The translations under genes and the position numbers were made by a program. A stretch of 64,000 nucleotides of DNA from a bacterium (GTDB taxonomy: Bacteria > Bdellovibrionota_C > UBA2361 > RFPC01). The stretch lies in NCBI GenBank assembly GCA_030428205.1, contig JAUIBK010000003.1, positions 1 through 64,000 on the forward strand, in the 5' to 3' direction. The notes beneath the pieces are model-generated. The model made no database searches and was not told the DNA's origin. It worked only from the letters and a program-made list of their open reading frames with translations. Shown one piece after another: positions 17,943-25,892 of the stretch. The first letter of the stretch is position 1, and each line of letters begins with the position of its first letter.

Positions 17943-18299
17943 GAACTACTCTCTCTTTCAGTGGGCGAGCTCTAACTACGAAATCCTCTTAATCCTCGCC
18001 TTTGAGCAGTTATCGTGCGGTGGCGAGCAAAGTTTCCTAGAAACGAGAATAATTCTCTAAGTGCTCGAATGTATTGAACGAAAGTTATTCTAAGGACTTT
18101 TGAGGGCTTACTCAAATTTTTCTTGCGCCTGACCGAGAGGAGCATTTACGGATAGTTACGGAGCTATCGGAGTATGAAATCTAAAGGTTATATGCGGTGA
18201 AATTCTAACGCGAAGTACGCGAGGTACGCGAGGTACGCGAAGGAGGTTGAGCTTCGCGTACCTCGCGTACTTCGCGTTAGAACATCACAATAGTAAAGA
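17943..18299. other. Intergenic region upstream of cpaE
   Basis: This 357-nt stretch has no credible gene. It holds the palindromic repeat copy at 18205-18280 and presumably the promoter of the Tad operon, but I could not identify a convincing -35/-10 pair. Confidence 0.5.
18205..18280. repeat. CGCGAAGTA-family palindromic repeat, hairpin copy
   Basis: The left arm (18205-18242) consists of CTAA followed by 9-nt units CGCGAAGTA, CGCGAGGTA, CGCGAGGTA and CGCGAAG. The right arm (18252-18280) is its reverse complement lacking one 9-nt unit. The loop is about 9 nt. The same sequence recurs at 25909-25939/26322-26352 and 47358-47426. This copy lies 3' of the TPR gene. The one-unit difference shows that the arms gain or lose whole units. 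Confidence 0.9.
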
Positions 18300-18803
18300 C
18301 TAAGCCGCTTGTGCGTGAGTAGTAGCGAGCCTCCGCAGCAGAGCATACCCTTGCTCAGATTGCCCAAGCTCAAGCGAGCGCAGCGCAGCGCGCTCTGCTT
18401 CTTGAAAGCGTTGAAGATCAAAGAGTACAAGTGCCCGCTCAAGGAGAAGTTCTGATGTCAGCTCTATCTCTCCCTCTGTTAGACGTAGGGCTTCCAGAGG
18501 TCGCTCCATAAGGCGTAAGAGTGAGGAGAGAAGGCAAACTGCTGCAATTTCTGAGGGGTTTTGAGCTAAAACCTCTTCAACAATCCGTTTCGCGTAGCTT
18601 ACTTGCCCTTTTTCACTTGCTGCACGAGCAAAGTCGATCAGTTCAGCAGGAGATTTATCTTTGGGAATTTCGTCTTTTAATTGAGAGAGCTGACTATTGA
18701 GGTGTGCTTGAACCTCTTCTGGTGGAATATGAAAATGCTTCTTTTCATACCAGGTGTGACCGTTGTGTACGTATACTTTACCCTGATACCAAGCTTCTTC
18801 CAT
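18300..18803 (-). CDS. TPR-type protein of unknown function
   Basis: The 167-residue product has an aromatic/His-rich N-terminus (W-Y-Q-G-K-V-Y-V-H-N-G-H-T-W-Y) and then helix pairs matching TPR consensus (A-R-A-A-S-E-K-G-Q-V-S-Y-A-K-R-I-V-E and Q-R-F-Q-E-A-E-R-A-A-L-R-S-L-E). No signal peptide is seen. GAGAGGAATA precedes the ATG. It is transcribed toward the Tad cluster, but a repeat hairpin and ~350 nt separate them, so a pilus role is not established. Confidence 0.75.
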   Translation of the reverse strand: MEEAWYQGKVYVHNGHTWYEKKHFHIPPEEVQAHLNSQLSQLKDEIPKDKSPAELIDFARAASEKGQVSYAKRIVEEVLAQNPSEIAAVCLLSSLLRLMERPLEALRLTEGEIELTSELLLERALVLFDLQRFQEAERAALRSLELGQSEQGYALLRRLATTHAQAA

Positions 18804-18950
18804 TATTCCTCTCTCCCAAAAGAATTGTTAGAAACAGGTGAAATATACCACCCAGGCAAATCGTATTCGAGCAATTTTTGAGCTTTCTTTGGCGTTGTTT
18901 CATTTCCTAAGAGATGCTACGACCTTAAGAGACTTATCCCCAGAATCTCT

Positions 18951-19667
18951 ATGAAATCAGAGCTCAAAGCCAACAAAAGACTCTTTCTCCGTGAATACTC
19001 ACTAGAATATGAGGCTACTTTTGAGATCACCCCCAAGCGAGCTTGTCTCCTAGCAGATACCTGCCTAAGAAAGCTCCTGCCAAAAGAGGTATTTAGAGGA
19101 GAGCCATTTCGAGACCTAAAAGGTAGAGACGCTCAAGTGCTCCTTCTAGACGGCTTTCCAACAACCTCCCTCCCCCACGGTCAAGAGCTAGCCTTTCTTT
19201 CAGGAGAGCTCTACGAGAGTGAAGAAGACCTGAAAAACCCGAGAGAAAAGAGGCCTTCTTTTGAAGTCTCCATTACCAGCCCCTTTGATGAGTTCATAGG
19301 CAACCACCATATCTCTCACCGAGCAACAATGACGAAGAGTGAACTTTTCCCTGAATTCCTCCCTGTAAGACTTACAGGTTTTTGTGCACCACTAAAAATC
19401 AACTCAATGCGCTTTGCGCTTGAAACGTTTGAGAGTAAGGTGAGCTTTGCTTCTATCGGGTATTCACCAGTCGTTACTCAGCGACTCTTGCTCGATCTTA
19501 TTGGAGACACTCTAAAAGTTCTTATAACGGCGGAAGACTACCGGAAGACAAAGTCTCTTCCTTTTGAGGAGACAGGTGAGCTCGGACTTGTGTCACAAGC
19601 TATACAGAAAATAAGTGGGAACGACTTACTCTCCGATTTCTTGAATAAAGTCCAAGAACACTGCTAA
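18951..19667 (+). CDS. Uncharacterised cytoplasmic protein (238 aa)
   Basis: An intact 238-residue frame with balanced composition and no signal or membrane segment. The N-terminal half contains C-L-L-A-D-T-C-L-R-K-L-L and a G-E-P-F-R-D-L-K-G-R-D stretch; the middle contains H-H-I-S-H-R-A-T-M-T. I do not recognise a family. It is divergent from the TPR gene with ~150 nt between the starts and is convergent with the signal-peptide protein gene downstream. Confidence 0.65.
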   Translation: MKSELKANKRLFLREYSLEYEATFEITPKRACLLADTCLRKLLPKEVFRGEPFRDLKGRDAQVLLLDGFPTTSLPHGQELAFLSGELYESEEDLKNPREKRPSFEVSITSPFDEFIGNHHISHRATMTKSELFPEFLPVRLTGFCAPLKINSMRFALETFESKVSFASIGYSPVVTQRLLLDLIGDTLKVLITAEDYRKTKSLPFEETGELGLVSQAIQKISGNDLLSDFLNKVQEHC

Positions 19668-19743
19668 GCTCCTGCTCTTTTCGTTATTACCCGGAGAAAG
19701 AAAACATCAAGCGGCGAAATACTAAACGAGAGAGACTTCGTTC

Positions 19744-20691
19744 CTACTCGAACCTCTCACATCCAGTAGAGCTACTAGCTTTACCGAGTACAGTGATAGT
19801 GCCAACCGCCCCGGCAATTCGAGAGGCTTCGGCCTGAGCTGCCGCCAAGTCACAATGATAATCGGGATCACCAGGAATGCAGAAGTTTGCACCACCTTCA
19901 CCAAAATAATCAGTTCCTGAAACGCCACCAACCGCCAATCCAGAGATGCCAAAGTGCTGTGCAGCGCAGCTATAGTCAGAAAAACGAGCCGGGCAAGGAT
20001 TTACTACAGTGTAGAGTCTTGAAACGCCGGGTTTGTCACCTCGTCGCACACAGAACGATTCTCCTAAAGATACCGTTCTTACAAGATTGTAATAAATACC
20101 AATGTGGTATGAAGTATATGCACCATCGTGAAGGAAACTAGGCCAAGTAACAGTTTGAATCACGAGACCACCAGTAAGTGCTTCCTCTTTTCCACACTGA
20201 ACAACTTGCTTTCGAAGCTGTAGGAGATTTTTCTTCTGCCCAATTACAATTCTTCGAGCCTTTTTCGTGCGTTTAATAGCCTTCTTCAACTTCTTTATTT
20301 TTTTTATTGTCCCAGGCCTTGGAATAAGCTTCGTTTTGATTTCCTTCAGTTCTTGCTTCAGTCTATTAAGCTTTTCACTCAATCTTTTTTTTCTCTTGTT
20401 TGCTCTTTTGATGCTTTTTTGAATACGCTTTTTCGCCTGCTTAATCGTCAAAGAGCTCTCTTGGTTATCAGCATTAATAACAGAGATGGTATTCTGAGCT
20501 ACATCAGTATATCGCACACACTGATAAGCCTCATTCTGACTTGTGTCCATTCCAATCGAATCAACACTTAGTTGGGCATGAGCGCTTGAAAAGGCCCCAA
20601 AGAGAACCGTCGCTCCAAGCAGAAAAGCCACTCGCCTTGTAAAAAAGCATACATAAATGGAAAGAGACTGAAAGAGGTTATGGATGTTCAC
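19744..20691 (-). CDS. Exported protein with Lys-rich coiled coil and Cys-containing C-terminal domain
   Basis: A GTG at 20691 with GGGAG 8 nt upstream is chosen; an open frame reaching 20763 would add 24 residues before the signal peptide. The 315-residue product has a signal peptide with F-F-T-R-R and an A-F-L-L-G-A-T-V-L-F-G-A-F core, cleaved after A-H-A. A very Lys/Arg-rich helical segment follows (about 75-165). The C-terminal domain contains about seven Cys residues, suggesting disulfides in the periplasm or outside the cell. No family recognised. Confidence 0.65.
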   Translation of the reverse strand: MNIHNLFQSLSIYVCFFTRRVAFLLGATVLFGAFSSAHAQLSVDSIGMDTSQNEAYQCVRYTDVAQNTISVINADNQESSLTIKQAKKRIQKSIKRANKRKKRLSEKLNRLKQELKEIKTKLIPRPGTIKKIKKLKKAIKRTKKARRIVIGQKKNLLQLRKQVVQCGKEEALTGGLVIQTVTWPSFLHDGAYTSYHIGIYYNLVRTVSLGESFCVRRGDKPGVSRLYTVVNPCPARFSDYSCAAQHFGISGLAVGGVSGTDYFGEGGANFCIPGDPDYHCDLAAAQAEASRIAGAVGTITVLGKASSSTGCERFE

Positions 20692-21081
20692 GCGCGATCT
20701 CCCATCATGAAGAGAAGTTGTTTGAGGCTCTACGCTAACAGGCATTACGAGGCAGTCAAGCATTGCATGGAATTATTGAGTTGCGACTTCTACGACTCTT
20801 GTAGTATCAGCAGGTTAGCATGACAGCGCAAAGCACTCTCCCCTAGCAGGAACACTAAGCTGATTGATAGCCACTGAAGGAGCCTCAAACGCTCACGAGC
20901 AGTCCTGCCCCTAGCTCTCAAAGAAAGAAATGACTTCTTCTTGATCTCCCCTTCCTTCTAGGCATATCGTGAAAAAACCATGAAGTTGCTAGTCTTGTTA
21001 CTATCGTGCTTCATTTACCGTGCATAAAGGCTGAGACGACCTGGCTGTTCGCACCAAACGTAATGGAAAAGAGTTTTCACC
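20692..21081. other. Intergenic region between divergent genes
   Basis: This 390-nt stretch shows no strong gene. A 15-codon reading frame at 20980-21027 encodes MKLLVLLLSCFIYRA, which looks like a minimal signal peptide with a lipobox-like Cys, but it has no clear ribosome site. I see no confident promoter. Confidence 0.4.
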
Positions 21082-21669
21082 ATGTGGGATGAACGCTATG
21101 CAGCAAACGAGTATGTGTACGGCACAGAACCAAACTCATTTCTCGTAGCTAATACTCACATGTTGCAAGCACCGATCTTATCTCTCGCAGAAGGAGAAGG
21201 GCGAAATGCAGTGTACCTTGCTTCTCAGGGGCTACAGGTACATGGGGTTGACGGCTCAAGAGTAGGCCTAGAAAAAGCCAAAGCCCTTGCGCGATCAAAA
21301 GGAGTTCATATTACAACTGAGGTTGCTGATCTTCGCACCTTTATGCCTGAGTCAAATTCATACGGCTCAGTGGTTTCTATTTTTGCACATTTGCCAAGTG
21401 CCCTGCGCCATCGCCTGTATCCACTCGTTGAACAAGGCCTCAAAGCCGGAGGTACCATCGTTCTTGAGGCATACTCTGAAGATCAGTTAGAACTTGAATC
21501 TGGCGGCCCCAAAGACTTGGACATGCTCATGACCGAAGAAAAGATTCAAAAAGAGTTTCCTCACTGTGAACCAATCATCCTAAGACAGCTCGTGCGCGAG
21601 GTAAATGAAGGCATTTTCCATCATGGAAACGCCTCGGTCATACAGTTTATTGGAAGAAAAAAGGCCTAG
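21082..21669 (+). CDS. Class I SAM-dependent methyltransferase (TehB-like)
   Basis: The 195-residue protein opens with M-W-D-E-R-Y-A-A-N-E-Y-V-Y-G-T-E-P-N, typical of tellurite/thiopurine-type small methyltransferases. The SAM motif I is I-L-S-L-A-E-G-E-G-R-N-A, motif II ends with the acidic residue of V-H-G-V-D-G-S, and motif III is V-A-D-L-R. The usual Gly-rich loop is L-A-E-G-E-G-R. It is cytoplasmic and monomeric-sized. The substrate is not predictable; TehB detoxifies tellurite, but many relatives act elsewhere. Confidence 0.85.
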   Translation: MWDERYAANEYVYGTEPNSFLVANTHMLQAPILSLAEGEGRNAVYLASQGLQVHGVDGSRVGLEKAKALARSKGVHITTEVADLRTFMPESNSYGSVVSIFAHLPSALRHRLYPLVEQGLKAGGTIVLEAYSEDQLELESGGPKDLDMLMTEEKIQKEFPHCEPIILRQLVREVNEGIFHHGNASVIQFIGRKKA

Positions 21670-21682
21670 CCCCTAGACAGCA

Positions 21683-22018
21683 CTACGCCTTTTTCACAAA
21701 TTCAGACTTGAGCTTCATCGCCCCAAAACCATCTATCTTACAGTCGATATTGTGATCACCATCGACAAGGCGAATATTTTTGACCTTGGTACCTACCTTA
21801 AGCATCGACGATGCTCCTTTTACCTTAAGGCCTTTTACTACAACAACTGTGTCACCATCTTGTAAAACATTGCCGTTGGCATCAAGCACAGCATCTTCTT
21901 GAGCAGTTGCGGCCTCAGCAGGATTCCACTGGTGGGCACACTCCGGGCAAACACACATCTGCCTATCTTCATACGTGTATTCACAACGACAGACTGGGCA
22001 TGGAGGAAGAGTAGTCAT
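21683..22018 (-). CDS. yjdM: Zinc-ribbon protein YjdM (PhnA family)
   Basis: The 111-residue protein has an N-terminal zinc ribbon (C-P-V-C and C-V-C-P-E-C within residues 7-27) followed by the PhnA/YjdM domain, including [13 protein letters not shown] and the C-terminal [16 protein letters not shown]. Length and both domains match the family. It was named for the alkylphosphonate region of E. coli, but its role is unclear. It is convergent with the methyltransferase gene, with 13 nt between the ends. Confidence 0.92.
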   Translation of the reverse strand: MTTLPPCPVCRCEYTYEDRQMCVCPECAHQWNPAEAATAQEDAVLDANGNVLQDGDTVVVVKGLKVKGASSMLKVGTKVKNIRLVDGDHNIDCKIDGFGAMKLKSEFVKKA

Positions 22019-22188
22019 AAGGGATCCTTAATAAAAATCTCACACAATCATGACTGCACGGAACGAAACAAGCAAGGTCTCTCTATAAAGCTGTGTGAAT
22101 TGAGCTTGAAGCAAAGGAACTACATATTTTGAGATAAACATCGTTTTCCAGCTACGCTTCCTCGAGTATCTTAGCTCAAAAAAGCTGA

Positions 22189-22194
22189 TATAAT
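22189..22194 (+). promoter_or_regulatory. -10-like element next to the GT9 start
   Basis: A consensus TATAAT hexamer ends 7 nt before the ATG at 22202. Transcription from it would begin at or next to the start codon, giving a leaderless mRNA. No good -35 is visible at 17 nt. Confidence 0.4.
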
Positions 22195-22201
22195 CGAGGA
22201 G

Positions 22202-23113
22202 ATGGATATTGGGATACAACCTCCTTACAAACTAGGAGACACTACTTGGATGAGCTGGACGGTTACTGGCCTTGCTCAACATATTGAGAACTTACGTGCT
22301 CATAGCCCTCTTCACGAGCCTTACAACGCAATCGTCGATCCAGAGCTAATCAATACAAGTGACGAACGTCCTTCGGTATACGATCTCGGATTAGGTTTTC
22401 ACTGGGATGAGCTTGTCGTACCTCATGCAAGGCAAGTCATTACACCGCCTAATGTACAGTACTGCCGAGATCAACTGGTAGAAAAGGCAGAAGACACTGC
22501 CCATTACCACCAAACTGGAAAAATGCATGTGCTCGAAGCATGGTTTGAAGTACTCAAAGAAAAATTTCCTGAGCTTTCTCAACCACCCCTTCCACGTCTT
22601 GCAGATTTCGAAGAGGCGTGGGCAGAGCTCTCCAAGTTTTTTCAGCCAGAGATTCCCTTGGTAAGCATCAATATTGGTTCAGCTAAGGAATCCACTCGCT
22701 ACCCTTTTGAAAAGTGGGTAATGGTTGCCGAACAGCTTCAAAAAAGAGAGCTCCAAGTTGTCCTGGTTGGACACGAGATAAACGTTGATCAATGGAGCCG
22801 AGCCTCACGAAGATTATCCTCTACACAAGGAGATGTGAGCATCTTCGATCTTACCAACAAACTCAGTCTCCTCTCTCTCGCTGCCCTCATTGCGCATTCA
22901 GATGTGCACACCTCAACAGACACAGGCACAGGTCATCTTGCCGCGGCTACGAATGTTGCAACCGTGAGTTTGTTTGGACTTCACACCATCTCTGAAGTCT
23001 GCCGCCCTTATAGCGAAAATGGAATCGTGCTTCAATCTGACGGGTGGACCCCTAAAGAGCTTTCACCAGAATCCGTGACTCGTGCCATACTAGAGCAGAT
23101 CCGAGGTCGGTAA
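22202..23113 (+). CDS. Glycosyltransferase family 9 (heptosyltransferase-like)
   Basis: The 303-residue protein has the GT9 layout: an N-terminal K-L-G-D-T-T-W-M loop in place of the usual R-x-G-D-V-V-L, and a second half with N-I-G-S-A-K-E-S-T-R-Y-P-F-E-K-W, V-V-L-V-G-H-E and S-D-V-H-T-S-T-D-T-G-T-G-H-L-A-A-A, the nucleotide-sugar binding signature of ADP-heptose transferases. Family members add heptose or other sugars to LPS core at the inner membrane. The Asp near the N-terminus that usually serves as base is kept (K-L-G-D). The start has no proper Shine-Dalgarno spacing. Confidence 0.85.
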   Translation: MDIGIQPPYKLGDTTWMSWTVTGLAQHIENLRAHSPLHEPYNAIVDPELINTSDERPSVYDLGLGFHWDELVVPHARQVITPPNVQYCRDQLVEKAEDTAHYHQTGKMHVLEAWFEVLKEKFPELSQPPLPRLADFEEAWAELSKFFQPEIPLVSINIGSAKESTRYPFEKWVMVAEQLQKRELQVVLVGHEINVDQWSRASRRLSSTQGDVSIFDLTNKLSLLSLAALIAHSDVHTSTDTGTGHLAAATNVATVSLFGLHTISEVCRPYSENGIVLQSDGWTPKELSPESVTRAILEQIRGR

Positions 23114-23125
23114 CCTAGTTGAAGA

Positions 23126-23635
23126 CTACTCTCCCGCCTCTTCTCCAGGCTTTCGTTCTCCAAGCTCGTTGCTCATCATAAGAAGACCATAGCCATTGTC
23201 ACCAATGAGCTTGAGCTTATCACAGACGGTTTGAACAGAAGAAACTTCTTCGACCTGTTCGGTAAGAAACCATTCAAGGAATGTATAGGTAGTATTGTCT
23301 TTGGCGCTGCGTGCTACTTCAGCAAGGTCGTTTAAACGCTCAGAAAGCTTAATCTCATGGGCAAGAGCTATTTCAAAAGCATCCAAGACAGATTCGCAAT
23401 CTCCCTTCGGTTGGGGGAGGGCCGCAAGTACAACTTTAGAGCCACGGTCATTGAGATAGTTATAGATACGCATAGCGTGCTCAATCTCTTCTTGGGCTTG
23501 TACTTTCATCCAAGAGGCAAACCCATCGAGACTTTCACCATCCATGTACGCCGCAAGAGCGAAGTATACATAAGCAGACTCAAGTTCAAAGTTGAGCTGT
23601 TCGTTGAGTTTCTGTTCGAGATCTTTTTGAAGCAT
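23126..23635 (-). CDS. ftnA: Bacterial non-heme ferritin
   Basis: From the ATG at 23635, preceded by AGAGGAAG, the protein has 169 residues. Ferroxidase-centre residues match E. coli FtnA by position: Glu17, Glu50, His53, Glu94, Glu126, Gln127 and Glu130, plus Tyr24. Four-helix bundle heptads run throughout and no heme-binding Met of bacterioferritin stands out. It stores iron as a 24-mer in the cytoplasm. The gene is divergent from the Nudix gene with 70 nt between; no Fur-box-like palindrome was recognised. Confidence 0.95.
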   Translation of the reverse strand: MLQKDLEQKLNEQLNFELESAYVYFALAAYMDGESLDGFASWMKVQAQEEIEHAMRIYNYLNDRGSKVVLAALPQPKGDCESVLDAFEIALAHEIKLSERLNDLAEVARSAKDNTTYTFLEWFLTEQVEEVSSVQTVCDKLKLIGDNGYGLLMMSNELGERKPGEEAGE

Positions 23636-23705
23636 CTGTTTTCTTCCTCTTAGCAAACAATAGAGCTATAGTGCGTGTGTATACCACATTGCCACCAAAG
23701 GTACC

Positions 23706-24239
23706 ATGAGCCCGATACACCCGAAACAAACGGCACGAAAAGAAATTTACTCAGGAAAGATCTTTCAGATGGTTGAAGATGAGCTTGAGCACGAAGGGCG
23801 TTCCTTTGCCCGAGTAACCGTGCTTCACCCTGGAGCCGCTGTCTTCTTGCCACTTGATGAAGACAACAACCTTCTTCTTGTTCGCCAGTATCGCCATCCC
23901 ATCGGGCAGATGCTGCTTGAAGCACCTGCTGGAACTCTCGAACCAAACGAAGAACCTCTTACGTGTGCCAAACGAGAGATTCAAGAGGAAGTCGGTATGA
24001 GCGCTGCAACATGGACACCCCTTGGAACGCTCTATCCTGCGCCTGGATTTTGTTCTGAGCTTCAACACCTTTTTCTCGCACGCGATCTCACACCGGCTCC
24101 AGATGCCGAACAAGATGAGGATGAGTTTATCGAGGTTGTTCCCCTCTCAATAGGTGAGGTTGAAGAGAAAATTCACTCTGGTGAAATCTGTGATGCGAAA
24201 ACGATTGCGCTATACTATCGATACCTTCAGTACATCTAA
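23706..24239 (+). CDS. Nudix hydrolase, ADP-ribose pyrophosphatase type
   Basis: The 177-residue protein holds a complete Nudix box at about 76-98 (G-x5-E-x7-R-E-x2-E-E-x-G) with the upstream L-L-V-R-Q-Y-R and E-A-P-A-G that are typical of ADP-ribose/ADP-sugar pyrophosphatases (NudF/YffH-like). The Pro ~16 residues past the box (Y-P-A-P-G-F) also fits this subgroup. It hydrolyses NDP-sugars to NMP and sugar phosphate in the cytoplasm. The exact substrate is open. Confidence 0.9.
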   Translation: MSPIHPKQTARKEIYSGKIFQMVEDELEHEGRSFARVTVLHPGAAVFLPLDEDNNLLLVRQYRHPIGQMLLEAPAGTLEPNEEPLTCAKREIQEEVGMSAATWTPLGTLYPAPGFCSELQHLFLARDLTPAPDAEQDEDEFIEVVPLSIGEVEEKIHSGEICDAKTIALYYRYLQYI

Positions 24240-24242
24240 GAC

Positions 24243-24365
24243 AAATACCCCCTGCGAAATCAGCAAGGGCCGATCCCTGTTCTTCGAAGCACCCCGAAGG
24301 GGCGTAGGAGAAAGGCCCTCTCCACGGCGCGCTTGATAGTGTTGCAGAGCTTCGAACCGGTATTT
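24243..24365. other. Structured intergenic segment after the Nudix gene
   Basis: AAATACC (24243-24249) is mirrored by GGTATTT (24359-24365), enclosing AGGGCC/GGCCCT (24266-24271/24314-24319), TTCGAAGC/GCTTCGAA (24283-24290/24349-24356) and a small CCCC-GAA-GGGG hairpin. The two middle pairs cross each other and cannot form together except as a pseudoknot. No gene is seen. It sits between the Nudix stop and the doc stop and could terminate either. Confidence 0.4.
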
Positions 24366-24761
24366 TCAAGTGCGGGGAGTATCGATAGCTATCAGATGCG
24401 TTTCTAGCCACTCCGTAATCTCCTGGAGTTGCGCATGTTCAGCGATTAATCTTTTCACGATAAACTCTTCAGCATCTTCAGCTTCAACCTTGAGGACGTA
24501 GCCATTCATTTGAAAGAAAACAGCTGTTAAGGCAAATGCCATACGCTTGTTTCCATCGACAAAGCAGTGATTCATCGCAAGACTATGCAGAAGAGCAGCT
24601 CCCTGCTCACTTAATGATGAGTAATATCCAGAACGAGGCCGGATAAGAGCACTTTCAAGGAGACCGTGATCAATAACACCACGACTCCCTCCAAAATTAT
24701 CAATGAGTTTATCGTAGAGATAAAGAGCTTCTTCTAGAGTTGGAAACAGGAGAGTTTTCAC
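24366..24761 (-). CDS. doc: Death-on-curing family toxin (Doc)
   Basis: The 131-residue protein has the Fic/Doc signature H-C-F-V-D-G-N-K-R at 65-73 and the expected length of Doc toxins, with R-P-R-S-G and H-S-L-A-M-N-H upstream of the motif. Doc phosphorylates and thereby inactivates elongation factor Tu; the catalytic His65 and the Asp/Lys/Arg that bind nucleotide are all present. It starts 6 nt after the antitoxin stop, so the pair is one operon. No truncation is seen. Confidence 0.9.
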   Translation of the reverse strand: MKTLLFPTLEEALYLYDKLIDNFGGSRGVIDHGLLESALIRPRSGYYSSLSEQGAALLHSLAMNHCFVDGNKRMAFALTAVFFQMNGYVLKVEAEDAEEFIVKRLIAEHAQLQEITEWLETHLIAIDTPRT

Positions 24762-24767
24762 AAAGCA

Positions 24768-24980
24768 TTACTTCGCAAGCCGTTTCAGCAGCTCATTATT
24801 ATCTTGTAAAACACGATCAGCAGCATTTCTAAAGACAGGCCGCACCGACACACGATCGAGGTGATCCGAGACAGCTTCACTCAGAACATCAGAGATATTT
24901 CGATTGTTCTGTTTTGCGTAAGAACGCAGCTTTTTGAGCGTGGACTCATCTATCTTGGAGCTAAACTTAACTTTTGCCAT
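24768..24980 (-). CDS. Ribbon-helix-helix antitoxin partner of Doc
   Basis: The 70-residue product starts with M-A-K-V-K-F-S-S-K-I-D, the beta-strand of a ribbon-helix-helix domain, then two helices (D-E-S-T-L-K-K-L-R-S-Y-A-K and N-I-S-D-V-L-S-E-A-V-S-D-H-L). The C-terminal ~20 residues are likely the toxin-neutralising part. The ATG at 24980 is chosen because an upstream in-frame ATG (25007) lies inside the operator palindrome. No Shine-Dalgarno precedes it and a TATCAT -10 lies 4 nt away, suggesting a leaderless message. It probably represses its own operon. Confidence 0.8.
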   Translation of the reverse strand: MAKVKFSSKIDESTLKKLRSYAKQNNRNISDVLSEAVSDHLDRVSVRPVFRNAADRVLQDNNELLKRLAK

Positions 24981-24984
24981 GTAT

Positions 24985-25012
24985 ATGATAATATCACGAC
25001 ACGTCATGACAA
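24985..25012 (-). promoter_or_regulatory. Promoter of the Doc toxin-antitoxin operon
   Basis: On the minus strand a TTGTCA -35 (25007-25012) and a TATCAT -10 (24985-24990) are 16 nt apart. The -35 lies inside the operator palindrome, so a bound repressor would block polymerase. Confidence 0.6.
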
Positions 25013-25030
25013 ATCAAGATTTGTCATGAC
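25003..25030. promoter_or_regulatory. 28-nt perfect palindromic operator of the toxin-antitoxin operon
   Basis: GTCATGACAAATC (25003-25015), a central AA, and GATTTGTCATGAC (25018-25030) form a perfect 13-bp inverted repeat with a 2-nt centre. Its place over the -35 and just upstream of an RHH antitoxin gene is what autoregulation needs. Confidence 0.75.
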
Positions 25031-25045
25031 CAAAGAAGAAGCCTC

Positions 25046-25804
25046 CTATCTAGCTGGATTTTTTGAAATATCTGTCTTGCTTGAAAAGCCTTTGCGAACA
25101 CTCTTTCGCCACTTAATACGTTTATCAACAAGCGAAGGTTGTCCAACACGTGAGAACTTCACGCGACCAGAGCGTAGATCGTAGTCGCCTTGCGCAATAA
25201 GAAGAAGGCGTCTCTTTGCATGACTCTGTAAAATATCAGAGTTCGAGAACAACCACTGAGCAATACGAGATTCCTCGGTCTCTTTGAGCATGTTTTGGTG
25301 ACCTTCGCCTGCTCCAAGCTCCATCATGTTTCCAGAGTATTGCTCTTCAAGGAGCAGGGAAAGCTTGTGAAGCGCTCGGCCTTTGGTGCCTTTTATTCTC
25401 CAATTTTTCGTTGCACAACTTTTACTTCCGAGCACAACAACAAGCCCAATACCAAGCTCTTCAACCGCGTACTCTACTCCGCCAAGCACCGTGTCGTTGA
25501 GAACCAATCCTGGTGTACGGAGAACATAGAGAGAGCCAAATCCTTGGTCGAAGATAATTTCAGGAGCCACTCGTGAATCACTACATGTCACAACGACAGC
25601 GTGTGGTTGGTGGTGCTTGAGGAGATCGGCTCGTCTATCAAAGTCACCGGCGTACTGAGCATTAAGCCCCTGGGCAAAGCGCATATTTCCACGGGTAAGC
25701 TCAGCAAAGGCTTCCCAACCTGAAAGTTGCTTTGCAGGCTCCTTGGCAAAAGCACCAGAGACAGAAGTTATGAGAAGAACGAAGAGGAAGAAAAATCGTG
25801 CCAT
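25046..25804 (-). CDS. Secreted beta-carbonic-anhydrase-like protein with a lost zinc ligand
   Basis: From the ATG at 25804 the 252-residue protein has a signal peptide (R-F-F-F-L-F-V-L-L-I-T-S-V-S-G, cleavage after A-F-A). The beta-class carbonic anhydrase core has Cys74-Ser-Asp76-Ser-Arg78 and V-L-R-T-P-G. The second zinc pair should be His-x-x-Cys, but the sequence is G-S-K-S-C: Cys130 is kept and the His is Ser127. The segment after it also diverges from the usual C-G-A-V. It may bind zinc poorly, use another ligand or be inactive. Two other in-frame starts lie upstream (25819, 25840); they would put extra residues before the signal peptide. Confidence 0.8.
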   Translation of the reverse strand: MARFFFLFVLLITSVSGAFAKEPAKQLSGWEAFAELTRGNMRFAQGLNAQYAGDFDRRADLLKHHQPHAVVVTCSDSRVAPEIIFDQGFGSLYVLRTPGLVLNDTVLGGVEYAVEELGIGLVVVLGSKSCATKNWRIKGTKGRALHKLSLLLEEQYSGNMMELGAGEGHQNMLKETEESRIAQWLFSNSDILQSHAKRRLLLIAQGDYDLRSGRVKFSRVGQPSLVDKRIKWRKSVRKGFSSKTDISKNPAR

Positions 25805-25892
25805 AGTGGGAGCATACATGCATTGAGCAGAATTCGACAATTCAAAAAAACCTAAAGAGACGAGCTATTCTGCCTCTTCTGTCGTTTTCTTG

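Noticed and set aside
24243-24365. tRNA-like sequence on the minus strand (GGTTCGAAG)
   Set aside because: The T-loop-like string is not supported by an acceptor stem, anticodon arm or correct spacing.
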